Notes under the pieces: model-generated
The model's input: only the letters and a program-made list of their open reading frames with translations
Database searches by the model: none
What the model was told of the DNA's origin: nothing
Program-made: the position numbers and the translations under genes
Shown: piece after piece, positions 34,271 to 44,862 of the stretch
Layout of the letters: every line of letters starts with the position of its first letter
Numbering within the stretch: position 1 is the first letter of the stretch
Assembly (NCBI GenBank): GCA_948099385.1
Contig: CANUEZ040000002.1
Coordinates: forward strand, 310,001 to 374,000
Direction: 5' to 3'
DNA from: Fasciola hepatica
Taxonomy: Eukaryota > Platyhelminthes > Trematoda > Plagiorchiida > Fasciolidae
Length of the DNA stretch: 64,000 nucleotides

Positions 34271-35049
34271 GACCGCATGTAACAAGCCGCGTTGGGAATA
34301 GGTCAACCACACCAGTCAATCCGTAGCAACACTACAACCCGGAGACATGGGTCACATGTGAGAAGGTTGGTGTGCCTGGGAGACAAAACAGTGGGGTATT
34401 TTTTCTCATTTTTTTAAGCCAATCTCTTTCTTTTTGGTGTTCATGTCTTATTGGTGGTCAACTCTGTGCAGGGAGACCATCACGGCCGGGAATGTTTGCA
34501 GAAGTGCCTCGCTAACACTCGCCCTATCCGTGAAGTCAGAACCCCCGGGCCGTTTACATGGGACGAAAAATGCAGGGGGAGCTAGAGTCAGCCAGGCCTA
34601 CGATTATTCAATGGGGTTTATGTTCAACAAAACGCCAGTCTGCACAAAGATGGGGTACAAATTGCAGCACTAACAACGTGATTCGTCGGTACGATCCACA
34701 GATGGTTAGTAGTTTTGTTGGCTAAGTATCAAATGTTGTGTAGGCCAATCATGGAGGATGCTGTCAGTGTCTGGTGGTGACTACTGGATGGAGATTGAGG
34801 AGTGTGACAGGTGCTGCGTCTTGGGTTAGAGACAGAGGCAAAAACCTAATAATAATCAGCACTGGAAATGTTCAAATACTATCTTTCATGCTTCCAGTGG
34901 TGTTTCATATAATCAAATACGACTCCTGAAGCACTGGCCTCAATCATGAGAGTTACTATGTTCAGGCATTGTTAACTGGTTGGTTTACGCTTAGGTGATG
35001 ACAGCTACGGTGTATGGTGTGGCACATCCTAGATCAGCAAGGGTTCTCG
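34271..35049. other. Unassigned stretch
   Basis: Nothing recognised on either strand. The frame at 34434-34673 shows no known motif. Confidence 0.4.
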
Positions 35050-35420
35050 TTAGTATCCAAAGCTTTCCTCATAAGCTCTATCAAAAGACATATAAAGATT
35101 TGTAAGAGCGATCAGTTTTTGGATGTCCAGAGCTACGTGTAATCTAGACTTAAACATAATTAGGGGATCTAGGGAAAGTATATCAGCTGGGAGTTTATTC
35201 CGCATAGTTGCATATTTCAGCAGGAAGAAGTTTTGCCTTAAGGATTTCCGGGAAGTAAGGATCGTTATATGGTGTTCCCTATTACGCAGCTGATGTGTTG
35301 AGTTTATACTGAACTGAACTTGGCTGGAGGATACAGCTTGTTTGTGAAGCAAAGTAAACAAAAAGGCGAGGTTGAGTTTTATTCTCCTAAGCCACAGAGG
35401 ATCAAGCCGCAGGAGTCTAC
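35050..35420 (-). pseudogene. pol: Non-LTR RT C-terminal fragment
   Basis: Minus-strand frame reading RLDPLWLRRIKLNLAFLF, then TLLHKQAV, a RKSLRQNFFLLKYATMRNKL segment and PADILSLDPLIMFKSRL. This is the C-terminal tail typical of CR1/Rex1-like reverse transcriptases (ER...L..LW..RRIKLNL, then F...R....WN.LP..I). It is related in type to, but distinct from, LINE family 3 at 4640-4920. It joins Bel/Pao sequence abruptly at about 35420. Confidence 0.75.
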
Positions 35421-36060
35421 ACCGCTGTCTCTAGTCCTTGAGTGACACACCCTGAAATTTCGCGGCACAGTCGAATACCACCCTGAACTTTCCCGGTTTC
35501 TTTGGGTTCACGACCGGGCGATGAGTTAGGCACCACCTGAAATTTGCGCTGATTACTGCTGTATCCACTATTTCTATGTAACTCAAGTCGATGTTATGTT
35601 GCACGGCTCGCGTTCGTTCTATCCTTTATTATGGTCTTCCAATTAGCCTGGTTTTGAGGAAGCATAATTTTTTCAGAACCTTTTCTCCACTGTTCGGCAC
35701 AGGCCTCATGTTGGGTCTCCACGGGAGAGGAACCTCGAAACGATCTATCGCATGCTTGGCTTTCTTGGCTACCATTTTCAAATCCGACCTATCTTCTGGT
35801 GATGAGGCATCGCTTTCAATGCCCACGTTTGCAAATTCGGCGTTATACAGCTGTTAGAATGCTTGTTCAATGTAAACCGTTTCCATCGAAGTGCAGCTGA
35901 TTTGGATTTGTTTGCGGCATCCTCCATCTGTACTACCATATAAAGTCCAGCCGAATATAGTGCGTACTGCATAGGGTGCTTCGCGATTTCCCATTCTTTG
36001 ATCCAGGATCCATTTCGCTTCCGGCACGTCATAACCGATCAGCAGGTCAATTTCGTTATT
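35421..36060 (-). pseudogene. pol: Bel/Pao element E: protease/RT boundary region
   Basis: On the minus strand, starting at 36060, it reads LLIGYDVPEAKWILDQRMG and REAPYA, then KMVAKKAKHAIDRFEVPLPW and VPNSGEKVLKKL. After a frame change near 35580 it reads [31 protein letters not shown] and KFQGVSLKD. This is the canonical order of a Bel/Pao pol from just after the protease into RT motif region A. It is broken by stops and cut at 35420 by LINE sequence. Confidence 0.85.
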
Positions 36061-36061
36061 C

Positions 36062-36275
36062 TACCGCCCCTCCCCCCTGTTCCCCCTATTCCTCTTAAGG
36101 CATTGTCCATAGTGAGACTGTGCATGATGTTATTTATATTTTTTGGAGGCCGCTCCCAACCCCGCTTCTTCCCCGTTTCTCTCTACTCTCGTTTCAGCTT
36201 GGTGAATCCGACAGACGATGAAAGATTTCCTCGAGAACCGGGACAATTGTGCTCAAAGCCTCGAACCCGTGTAGT
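36062..36275 (+). repeat. LINE family 1 3' end fragment
   Basis: Aligns with 51015-51215. Shared words are TCTCTACTCTCGTTTCAGCT, GGACAATTGTGCTCAAAG and CCTCGAACCCGTGTAGTAC. About 215 bases, a strongly 5'-truncated copy inserted between Bel/Pao element E and LINE family 2 copy c. Confidence 0.75.
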
Positions 36276-36329
36276 ACTCTTCCAAATGGGATAACAGATT
36301 CGAATCTTACGGAGGAAGTCATGTGCAAG

Positions 36330-36627
36330 TAATTGGAAGGAATAGATATCCACAAGTCGGCCGGGCCAGATGACATCCACCCTGCCACCATTAAGCCGTT
36401 GGCTGATATCCTATCCGTTCAAGCATATAAGTTATAAAGGGCCACCCTGGACCACGGTAGGTTGCCATAGGACCGGAAAAATGCGGCACTGATTGCTATA
36501 CATCAACGGAGACCCTTCTCTGAAATGGGAGACTACAGACTTGTAAGCCTAATCCGCATCCTATGCAAAGTGTCAGGGTAGACCATCCGGGCGCAAATCT
36601 GCGAGCACCTACTAAATGATTCTGATA
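36330..36627 (+). pseudogene. pol: LINE family 2 (copy c) RT fingers
   Basis: Reads GIDIHKSAGPDDIHPATIKP, then RATLDHGRLP, KNAALIAIHQRRPF and MGDYRLVSLIRILCKV, ending at EHLLNDSDI. It corresponds to 9700-9990 in copy a. The following codons resume at about 37306 after an insertion. Confidence 0.8.
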
Positions 36628-37305
36628 TAGTATAATACAATAATATTGGTTTGTTTCGGAGACGCCCGAAGCATGCCAGGTGAACGATTATGTTTATACG
36701 AGTGATGGAATAGACACATTTAATTCGTGTGAATGTGGAAATTTTGCATGAAAAATTAGGATAAAATGGCTCAGAAGGGGGAATAAAGTGGGATGAAAGT
36801 ACGGCAAGTGCATGCACACCGTAGAAAACGTAGGGAATTTAAATAAAATCGAGGGCAGATTTAAATGGACGCCCGGTGAGTTTGAAAGTCGAGGGCGGAT
36901 GGGGAGTATGACTGCTCTGGGTGGAGATATTTTGGTGTTGACCGATATGCATGAGAAGGGCTAATGGTCGGTATAAGAAATTGCAGTAGAGGGGGACGAC
37001 GGAGTAGAAGTGAGATGCACTCTAATGGATTAGATATCAAGGAAGCGCTGGTACTCCGCGGTAGATGGTCGGCGGACAAGGCACAAAACTCATCGAAAAC
37101 AGGAAGCTACAATGCAAGACGTAAAGGGCGGGTCGGATGAAAAAATGACGGCAGGGGATTGGATATGGTATGTGTGATGCAGAGATGTAGAAGGGATGGA
37201 TGCACACCCTGACGGTCTGCGGGATGACAGCAAGAGAAGTAGCCGGTGAGGAACTGCAGGGTGCAGAGCGAATGCATATATGTATATGTGCAAGTATATA
37301 TATAT
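36628..37305 (-). mobile_element. Insertion in copy c: LINE family 3-type 3' end
   Basis: The RT of copy c reads continuously if 36628-37305 is removed (EHLLNDSDI | FCPALH.FLENQYCLTNLL). On the minus strand the insert ends at 36690-36628 with GCATGCTTCGGGCGTCTCCG, AAACAAACCAATATTATTG. This is the hairpin and (ATT)-like tail of LINE family 3. Its other end is TA-rich (37275-37305). About 680 bases, non-coding. Confidence 0.65.
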
Positions 37306-37638
37306 GTTTTGCCCAGCTCTGCACTGATTTCTAGAAAACCAGTATTGCCTGACTAACCTCTTGAACCTCCTAGACGAAGTCGCTCGAAGAGTGGATAAGG
37401 GTAAACAGCGCATTTACTCGATAAACCACCGGATCCTACTAATCCAGCTGAGGTCATTTGGTATAAGTGGTCAGATTCAGGAATGGTTAAGGGACTTCCC
37501 TACGGGTAGAAAGTTCAGAGTTAGAGTAGGTGAAAGTAACTCTAGATCTGAAAACGTTACCAGTGGAGTGCCGCGGGGTTTTGTACCAGGCCCACTTCTG
37601 TCTCTTCTGTTTATTGTTAGTAATCATAATAATGATGG
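37306..37638 (+). pseudogene. pol: LINE family 2 (copy c) RT palm
   Basis: Reads NLLNLLDEVARRVDKGKQ, then RILLIQLRSFGISGQIQEWL, RVGESNSRSENVTSGVPRGF and PLLSLLFIVS (motif B), where repeat R2 is inserted. The bases 37617-37638 are the (ATT)-type tail of R2. Confidence 0.8.
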
Positions 37639-39774
37639 CATGTTTCTCGGCTATGGTCGAGCCACACCCGCAGGCGCATGATCATGGTGTACAGCTTTAC
37701 TCAATAAAATGAAATATTCACAAATTGCAAGTATGAAAGTCAAAAATGCTAGCGGTAGAAAAACAGCCAGCCAAAGTTTATATGGATCACTCTAATAATG
37801 GTTTCCGCGCCAACTTTGAACCGGTTTCGATTTCACGCTTGGCGGTGGCGCACCACGGGGATATCGAACGGGTCGTTCATTCGTACTGCTAGATGTGCAT
37901 TATCAACGAGAATGATGCAAGCCATGAAAAACGGCGGTTTATCGGGGACCTGCGAACAGCGAAATTATAAATAGGAAGAAAAAGAGATTGCATGGAAGTA
38001 AAGTTGGGGAAATCGATACATGCGAAGAGAATAGCAAACCATGAAGCTGCTGCAAACCCTGAACGTCGGTTCTACCGGGGTTCAAGAAAAGGAATGAGTT
38101 ATGAAATAAGGAAACATGAAACCAATTTTATGAATGTACATTTTGGTACTTTGGCGAATGTGGAAGTAAAAAAGGTCCATGTGAAGGTGAGTTAAATTTA
38201 GGGATCAGTAACCTGTACCAGTCGGAAAGGTGAAAGTGCAACTGGAGAGCCCTGGAAAAATGGAGGATCAATTTCCAGCCGGAGATGAATCGAGGGAAAA
38301 GCGGGCTGTTGCAACAGATGCTAAAGTGGAAAATCTCGGCATTGACTTGAGCAATATTATGCTGTTTCACTGAAATATATATATACCTATACATATGTAC
38401 ATTGACGCATTGATCCTCAGTGTTATTCAGCGTCATTACCGGTAATGTACTACATTCTATGGGTTAGGTTCGTCTGGCGGGGTAAGGGATATGTGTCGGT
38501 CAATCAGTCCAGTTTGGCGAGATATAAAAATGTAAATGACTACTAGTATATTAGCAGGTTGCGATTGAACCGTTACTTGTGTTGGCTGTAATGCTGATAT
38601 CAGAGGGATTGGTTTTGTGTTAGAAAACCTTAATTAATACGATAGGCAGTTGGGGGTATTTTCTGCCGCGTGGCTTGATTGCAGTCCCAGATGCTATGAA
38701 AGGTTCCACTTGGGTTCCTGTCGGTACGAGTCACAGTGGCATCTTTGGTTGTCCAGTTTGGCGACTGAGATAGTGGGAGGCGACGAATCTCACATAAATA
38801 GGGGCAGCAGTGTGGGCATGGTTCCAGTTGTGGGTTAGGGTTTTATATGACGACAACAGTAATGAACTGGTTAGGTTTATGTGAATGGGACAAGGGTGAA
38901 GTTCCATTTAAGCGGTCAGTGGTACATACTCCACGTTCTGGGTGGAGTAGGCTCGCCGGGGACTGAGCTACAATGCCGCAGGCTAGCAGAGTTGCGTCCA
39001 CCTGTTGGGCCATTTTGTATGCATTCTAGAGGATTATTGGTTCGGAAGTTGGTGTGGCAGTGTAGGGATACTAAGAAAAACCTAAAGCTTTAAGGTTAAA
39101 AGGATCTAGAAATGGCAACCCTCGATCTAGTTTGCTTACGCAGTCTGCAGTTCAGCACCGAGGCGGTGAGGTGGGTTTGAAGGAACAATGAGGGTTAATG
39201 GGACTGGTACCCTGCTATTGTAGCACTATATTTGTTGCGGTCTCTTTTGGTATAGCGGTTGCTCTATATTGAATGGTTCCCGAGGGGCCCTAAAGAGGAA
39301 GAAACTATGATGGTGTCGGTGATGACGCACTAAAGGAAATTGGTCTCGTGCCGAGAAACATAGCCGTAAGTTCGTCTACGCATTTACTCGATGGTGTTAG
39401 TGTGCTGATTTTATACTTGCTTAGGAGCAAGGATACCCTATATAGTGGTGTTTGCATGGTTACAGTGATATCTTTCTCGTCGTCAGCATATTGCAAAACA
39501 GGAAAACACCGATGTGAGAACTGGTTTGGAGAGCCGTGACAGGTAGGAACGGGATGGGGCCAAATTTTCGTCAATGAAGCGAACTCTTACGGTCTACATT
39601 CAGTGCCCACGGTAGGCGGCACTAAGGCCTGCTTCAGTTAGGAGGCAGCACGATACACATCTATTAGCATCCAGCTCGTTTTTTAGTTTTATCACAGTCA
39701 GGTATCTGGCTCTCAGAGAAGGCGGAGCTGCTTTTGGTGGGTGACCATGGCTCTCAAGCCCCGGCCGAAACATG
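37639..39774 (-). repeat. Repeat R, copy R2 (2136 bp, full length)
   Basis: On the minus strand it starts CATGTTTCGGCCGGGG (39774) and ends GCCGAGAAACATG (37639), followed by a short ATC/ATT tail. It matches R1 throughout and R3 over its last 800 bases. It sits inside the family 2 RT, which resumes at 39775 with DLISVLRSP. The two ends are imperfect inverted repeats of each other. Confidence 0.85.
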
Positions 39775-40891
39775 ATTTAATATCAGTCCTACGGTCACCA
39801 AGTTCCCACCCTGTAGGTGGTGTAAAGTTAGTCGGAGCTCAGGGGAGGGAGGAGACGAGCAGAGACATACTTGCCGTTCTTAACTGGGCATTAAGTGGGG
39901 AATACACCTCAATGCAAGGAAGAACCACTCATTTTCATGGACGGCGACAGGCCTCACAGTCACACACGACCTAGGCCCATTTGCTAAGGAGGCAGTAAAC
40001 AGAGCAAAAGATCTCTGAATTTTGGTGACTTCTGAACTCACGTGGTCGGATCAGTGTACAGCAGCTGCGAAAAAGCACTCGACGACATCTCCAGAGTGAG
40101 ATCAGCCTTTTCGTGCAGAGAGCCAGGGGTTTTCATTCCAGTAAACAGGCCTATAGCTAAAACCCTTTTAGAAAACTGTGTTCAGGCATGGTCACTCTTC
40201 TACAAAAATGATGCCGTCTGTTTAAAGAGCCTACAATGTCTTGCAGTGCGCATGATTTAGGGTCATATGCGAAAGGAGAATGAGCAGAGACTCCGGGACT
40301 TCAGACTTTTCCCCATGGAAGGCAGGAGACCACGAAGGGCTCTCATGCAGACTCTAATGATAACCGAAGGCTTTTCCGAGCTAAGGCCGGAGAGTCTATT
40401 CCATATGGCAACAGACTCCAGAGCAAACGGTCACGGGAAGAAGCTGGCAAAGATTCGATCCAGGCTGATAGCTAGATCTCAATTCTTTAGCACTAGGTTG
40501 GACAACCACTGGAATAAATTGTCGGAAGAGGTAATACAAATGGGCACTGTTCAGGAATTCAAGAGGTACCTAGATCGTTAGTGGAATGAGATCACTTCTG
40601 ACGGTGAATTTCGGACATGTTACTAGACAGACGGGTTTGATGTGTTTAATTGCTGAACGTTTCCATTTGCTACATGGTGGCTTAGTGAAAGCTCATGATG
40701 CATTATGATTCTCGCAGTCGACGCTCGATGAGCTTTTACGTTTCCCTTCTATTTTTAGCGAGGACTCGAGGAAATAGACTGCGCAGTGTTAAATGCCTAC
40801 CTAGAATGCATACCTTCGAAAGAATTCTGGACGCTCGACTGGCCGTGGCCGTAATCTGTCCTGTGAAAACTGAACTGAACTGAGCTGAATT
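39775..40891 (+). pseudogene. pol: LINE family 2 (copy c) RT C-terminus, 3' UTR and tail
   Basis: Continues copy c after R2: GVKLVGAQGREETSRDILAV and LNWALSGEY (the region after FADD, with FADD itself changed). Then CTAAAKKHS, an ENCVQAWSLFYKNDAVC segment, and 40267-40581 open: MRKENEQRLRDFRLFPMEGR, SLFHMATDSRANGHGKKLAK and WNKLSEEVIQMGTVQEF. The 3' UTR (40700-40867) ends in GAACTGAACTGAGCTGAA at 40868-40885, the (CTGAA)n tail. Confidence 0.85.
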
Positions 40892-40892
40892 A

Positions 40893-41755
40893 ACTGAACT
40901 TCATCCCTGCACTCAGAAGACTTAACGTTGTCTGCCTCTACAGGGCATCAAGTACAAACCGCGAAGAGGATCCCTGTCTACTGAGGACCCTGACTGAACT
41001 AGTCAGGGCAGCACGGAAGACCATCATAGTGGGCGACTTCAATCTTCGCACATCGAGTGGACGGTTGAAGTCCGTGTGCCGGGATCGGAGGAGCAAACCT
41101 ACTTGGAATGGCTGCATGCCAATGCGTTGCACCAGCACGTTAAAGAAAATACCAGATATAGGACTAGATGCCTTCCATCCTTGCTGGACATAGCAATAAC
41201 GAACCACCCGAACGATGTATATGGATTGCATTACTGTGCACCTCTGGGCAGTGGTGACCGCGTGCGTGTCAAGATCACTCTATGCGTGCGGCAATCCAAG
41301 GCACCCCAAGGCTGGTCAGACAACCCGGTATTCTGGACATAGGTAGGCTTCGTAATAGGGTAATGGGTTTTACCTGGGACACGATAGGTGAGCCACTGTC
41401 GAGGAGGTCTGGAAGGTCATAAAGGGATCCCTGAAAGCCCTAAAGGAAGAGTTCGCACACTTAAAACAAAGGAGTGTGGAGGGCAAACCTATGTGGCGGA
41501 AGGCGGTGAAGCCAAGGGCATCAAATGTAGAAAAGGCAGCTGGAAACAATACAAAGCTTTCGTCAGTCAGCCAGCCTTGAACCACTTTAAAATGCTGAGA
41601 AACGAGATTGTGAGCCTTCTGAGAACTTCCAAGCGGGAAGTTGAGCATAGATTGGCCAGTTGCTTAAAGCAGAATACGAAAAACATTCTACAGCTACTTG
41701 CAGTCGAAAGGCTCAACAAAGGGTGCCGTAGGTCCACTATCCACCACTGACTATG
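40893..41755 (+). pseudogene. pol: LINE family 2 (copy f) endonuclease and linker
   Basis: Near-identical to 21544-21925 at 40970-41345: LTELVRAARKTIIVGDFNLR with an intact GDFN box, then YLEWLHANALHQHVKENTRY and LPSLLDIAITNHPNDV. The linker at 41388-41750 is open for 120 codons (FKMLRNEIVSLLRTSKREVE, NTKNILQLLA), the helical region before the RT. It is cut at 41755 by an LTR fragment. It follows the (CTGAA)n tail of copy c directly, as copy h follows copy a. Confidence 0.8.
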
Positions 41756-41761
41756 AGTCAA

Positions 41762-41916
41762 TTCTAGCACATCGAGCAACGCGTAGCCGATTCAAACTAA
41801 TTCCAAAACCAGAAAAAGATTGATTCGTAGTTTCCACGGTACTTAATTGGCATCCACAAAGGGTGAAAATATATGCAAACCTCAAGTATGCGGCCAAATA
41901 GACCTCACAGTGAAAC
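41762..41916 (-). repeat. Bel/Pao LTR end fragment (element A type)
   Basis: Reverse complement of 55143-55300: GAGCAACGCGTAGCC, CCAAAACCAGAAAAAGATTG, TAGTTTCCACGGTAC, GGCCAAATAGACCTCACAGT. Both copies span the same part, which shows that the element A LTR reached at least to the CACTGTGAGG-type edge. Confidence 0.7.
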
Positions 41917-42465
41917 GCGTAGCGTACTGCTCTGTCTGTGTGGTAGGCTAAATGATTGTTAACAATATCTAAGACGACACCAGCAAACTAAGATGGGCGG
42001 AGGAGCGTGCGGTGATAAAAAGGCAAAAAGGGTATGTACATTAGGAATTAAAATGAAACAAAAGGTGTGACTCAAACTCGCAGTTGTTCGATGTTCTTGT
42101 GATCAGGAGATGAGTGCCGAAGAGTCAATATCCACCAATGTCTTCAGTTCAGTTAGGTCTGACAGCCATCCGTTGGACAGAACAGGATGGTATTGAGCGA
42201 AGAGCCAAGAGACACTGTTGAAGCTTCTAAAATGTTTTATTTCGCACAGTTAGTTCCGACCAATATAATTCCAAGACACTCCAAATCAGAAGATGAGACC
42301 GTGCCAGAATGAATGATTTATTCAAAGCCTTTTTTGTATTGCGCGGTGATGATGATCAAAAAGGTGTGTGTGTTTTACATTGAAACGTCGGTACAACAAA
42401 GAAGCGTCGCACCAAGGGACGTTGAAAATCATGGAAAAAGTCGGAAATGTACAGGTACCCACACA
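41917..42465 (-). repeat. Candidate 3' LTR of the minus-strand Gypsy, otherwise unassigned
   Basis: The position just beyond the polypurine tract (42466-42477) is where the 3' LTR should begin, with TGTGTGGGTACC on the minus strand at 42465. There is no second copy in the window to confirm it and the far end cannot be placed. Part of the interval may be unrelated sequence. Confidence 0.35.
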
Positions 42466-42505
42466 ACTCCCCCGCCAGAGCGTTTATTGTACAAAATAAA
42501 CGCTC
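42466..42505 (-). promoter_or_regulatory. Polypurine tract and 3' hairpin carrying AATAAA in both arms
   Basis: 42478-42505 is a perfect 11-bp stem (GAGCGTTTATT/AATAAACGCTC) with a 6-base loop GTACAA. Both strands read AATAAA, the eukaryotic poly(A) signal. On the minus strand it lies about 45 bases after the stop of the Gypsy pol at 42548. It is followed by GGCGGGGGAG, the likely plus-strand primer tract. Confidence 0.5.
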
Positions 42506-42547
42506 GACAGAAAAATAGAAAGAGGAAACGGTTAGCGAAAGAAAACG

Positions 42548-43060
42548 TCAACTAACAAAGTCTTGAAATCTGACAAGATGTCGAACGTTTCTGCCGGAAC
42601 GGCGGGTTACCAGGGAAGGTTGTTGCTGTGGTGGTGCTGACATGTGTGGTGTAGTGTCTGGTGTGATGATGGAGGGTGGATCATTAACAGGAATTGTTGA
42701 TGGTGTGTCTGTGGATGGTGATGATGTTGGTGTTGCTGGTGACGGAGGTGTATCAAAATACGCGGGTTTTAGTCTGTCAATGGAAACTGTGTCTGGCTTA
42801 TCGGCTTTCTGAACCACGAAATATTTGTCTGTGAGACTAAGCACCTTAAATCGACCGTCATACGGTGGTGAGTGGTTTCCGAACAGTATCGTTACGAATA
42901 AAAACGAAAGGTGACGTATATAGATCATTATGTACAAAAACGTGTGTGGATGACGAGCGAGTGGGTGTTGGACGAAGGTGTGACATACGGTCTTTGAGTT
43001 GTTAGACAAATTGGGATGGGTTAGGACTGGCATCGGTGCTGGGTTGAACATACTCACCTG
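42548..43060 (-). pseudogene. pol: Gypsy pol C-terminus (GPY/F-like region)
   Basis: Open for 169 codons but entered by frameshift from the integrase at about 43000-43050. It reads HSPPYDGRFKVLSLTDKYFV, then VDTVSIDRLKP-like residues (PDTVSIDRLKPAYFD). This is the GPY/F module that follows gypsy integrases and helps DNA binding. A Ser/Thr/Pro-rich tail and RRSGRNVRHLVRFQDFVS end follow. Residues before SPPYDG (HPHTFLYIMIYIRHLSFLFV) are out of frame relative to the family, so a compensating shift is present near 42900. Confidence 0.8.
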
Positions 43061-43930
43061 GAAGGCATATGGTGGTACCGAAAACGAGCTCAGCCGACGT
43101 GCTGTGGAGGTCGTCTTTGACTGATGACCGCAGACCCAAGAGAACTAGTGGCAGGTTGTCGCTCCAGTTGTTGGGGTTTGGCTGTGATATCAGTGCTGCT
43201 TTGAGTTGACGGTATAGGCGCTCTACCATGCCATTGGACGAAGGATGGTATGCAGTTGTTGTGATGTGTTTACAGCCAAGCAGTTTAGTGAGCTCATGAA
43301 ACAAGGTCGACTGGAATTGGCTGCCACGGTCTGTGGTGACGGTAGACGGTACACCAAATGTAGCAATCCAGTGCTGGAGTAGTACTTTCGCGATATTTTC
43401 TGCCAAGGTGTCGGAAATGGGTACTGCCACTGGCCAGCGTGTGAAACGATCAACAACGGTTAGTAAGTGGGTATGTCCATTTGATGGTGGTAGTGGACCA
43501 ACAAGATCGACGTGAATGTGTGTGAAACGGACGTCGAGAACGGTGAATGTACCGGGAGGAGAAAAAGTGTGGCGGTGGACTTTGTTTTTCTGACATTGTA
43601 AACACTGTTTAATCCATAATGCAATGTCAGAATTCATGTTGGGCCTAACAAATCTGGCAGAAATGAGTTTGCGAGATGCACGGATACCAGGATGGAAACG
43701 AGAATGAAAATGATCGAAAACTATCCTCCTGTAGAAAGTTGGAACGACAGGACGAGGGTTACCTGTAGACCAGTCACATAGGACTGTGCCATCGGCTGAA
43801 GGTAGGGGAGAATCCTTGAGCTGGAGTGTGGAGGATGTGCGCAGTTCGAGCAATGATGGGTCATCACGCTGGAGGTTTGCCAGTTCCGTAAGATCAAATT
43901 TAGTTTACACCGTGTTGATGTCAGGTCTGG
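43002..43930 (-). pseudogene. pol: Gypsy integrase
   Basis: 283-codon open stretch with the complete set of motifs. The zinc domain is [14 protein letters not shown], then CLQCQKNK (HHCC). In the core, the first Asp is in [10 protein letters not shown] or the following VVDRFTRWP, the second in TTDRGSQF and the Glu in [10 protein letters not shown]. Sequence type ([15 protein letters not shown]) resembles the CsRn1/Kabuki group of flatworm and arthropod gypsy elements (family knowledge, not searched). Upstream of the first Met the frame continues [14 protein letters not shown] from the RNase H region. The core itself is uninterrupted. Confidence 0.9.
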
Positions 43931-44862
43931 ATAATGCATCAGCTACAACATTATCAACTCCACGCACGTAGCGGATGTCTGTTGTGAACTGAGAAATATA
44001 ATCCAAACAGCGGATATCTCTGGGTGAATGTCGGTCAGGCTTGGCATGAAGTGCGTGTTCAGGGGTTTGTGGTCAGTGTGCACACGAAATTGTCGTCCTT
44101 CCAAAAGGTGACGGAAATGACGGATGGACAAGTAAATGGCCAGGAGTTCACGAGAAAACGTGTTGTATTTTGTCTGTGCCGCCTGGAGTTTTGCGAGAAG
44201 AACGCTAAGGGCTGTAATTAGTTGTCCACTATTTGGTGAATCACTGCACCGACTGCAGTATTTGATGCATCAGTCGTTAGGACTAACTCAGTATTTGGAT
44301 CCGAATGTGGATGGTGCAGCATGGTGGCGTCTGCCAGAGCTTTTTTGGCTTCTGTGAAAGCTGTCTCGGCCTCGGGAGTGAAATCGATCGTTTTGACGTT
44401 GGACTTGAGAAGATCGGTTAAAGGTGAAACGATGGTCGCACAATGGGGAACGAAGCGACGGTAGTAGTTCAAAATTCCCAAGAAACGTCGTAACTGTGTG
44501 ATCGTTTGAGGTGCAGGAAATGAGAGGATGCTGCGCACCTTATCTGGGATGGGTGTCAAACCTTTTTGATCGCTATGGTGCCCGAGAAAGTCGAGGGACG
44601 GAACACCGAACACGCATTTACTAGGGTTCAGCCGAAGTCCGTATTGTCGGAAATGTTGAAAGAGTTGATGCAGGTGGCTGGCATGCTCCGATGGAGAGGC
44701 GCTGGCAATTAAGATGTCGTCGATGTAGCCAAACGCGAAGGGTAGACCTCGAAGCAGTTCATCGACGAATCGTTGGAAAGTCTGAGCAGCGTTCTCCAAT
44801 CCAAATGGCATGCGAATGAAATCAAACAGGCCAAAAGGCGTGGTGAACGCAAGGTCTTCCAG
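43931..44862 (-). pseudogene. pol: Gypsy RT (3' half) and RNase H
   Basis: Begins in mid-RT with LAFTTPFGLFDFIRMPFGLE (44860 downward). The catalytic box is GYIDDILIA (YIDD), followed by the thumb (LNPSKCVFGV, IPDKVRSIL, LRRFLGILNYYRRFVP). The RNase H has TTDASNTAVGAVI (first Asp) to VDN. At 44218 a TAA replaces a codon (probably Gln). It then continues SRELLAIYLSIRHFRHLLEG and RVHTDHKPL. A frameshift follows before the LDYISQFTTDIRYV equivalent, and another stop lies near 43905. RT motifs upstream of the palm are missing because of the internal deletion. Confidence 0.9.
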
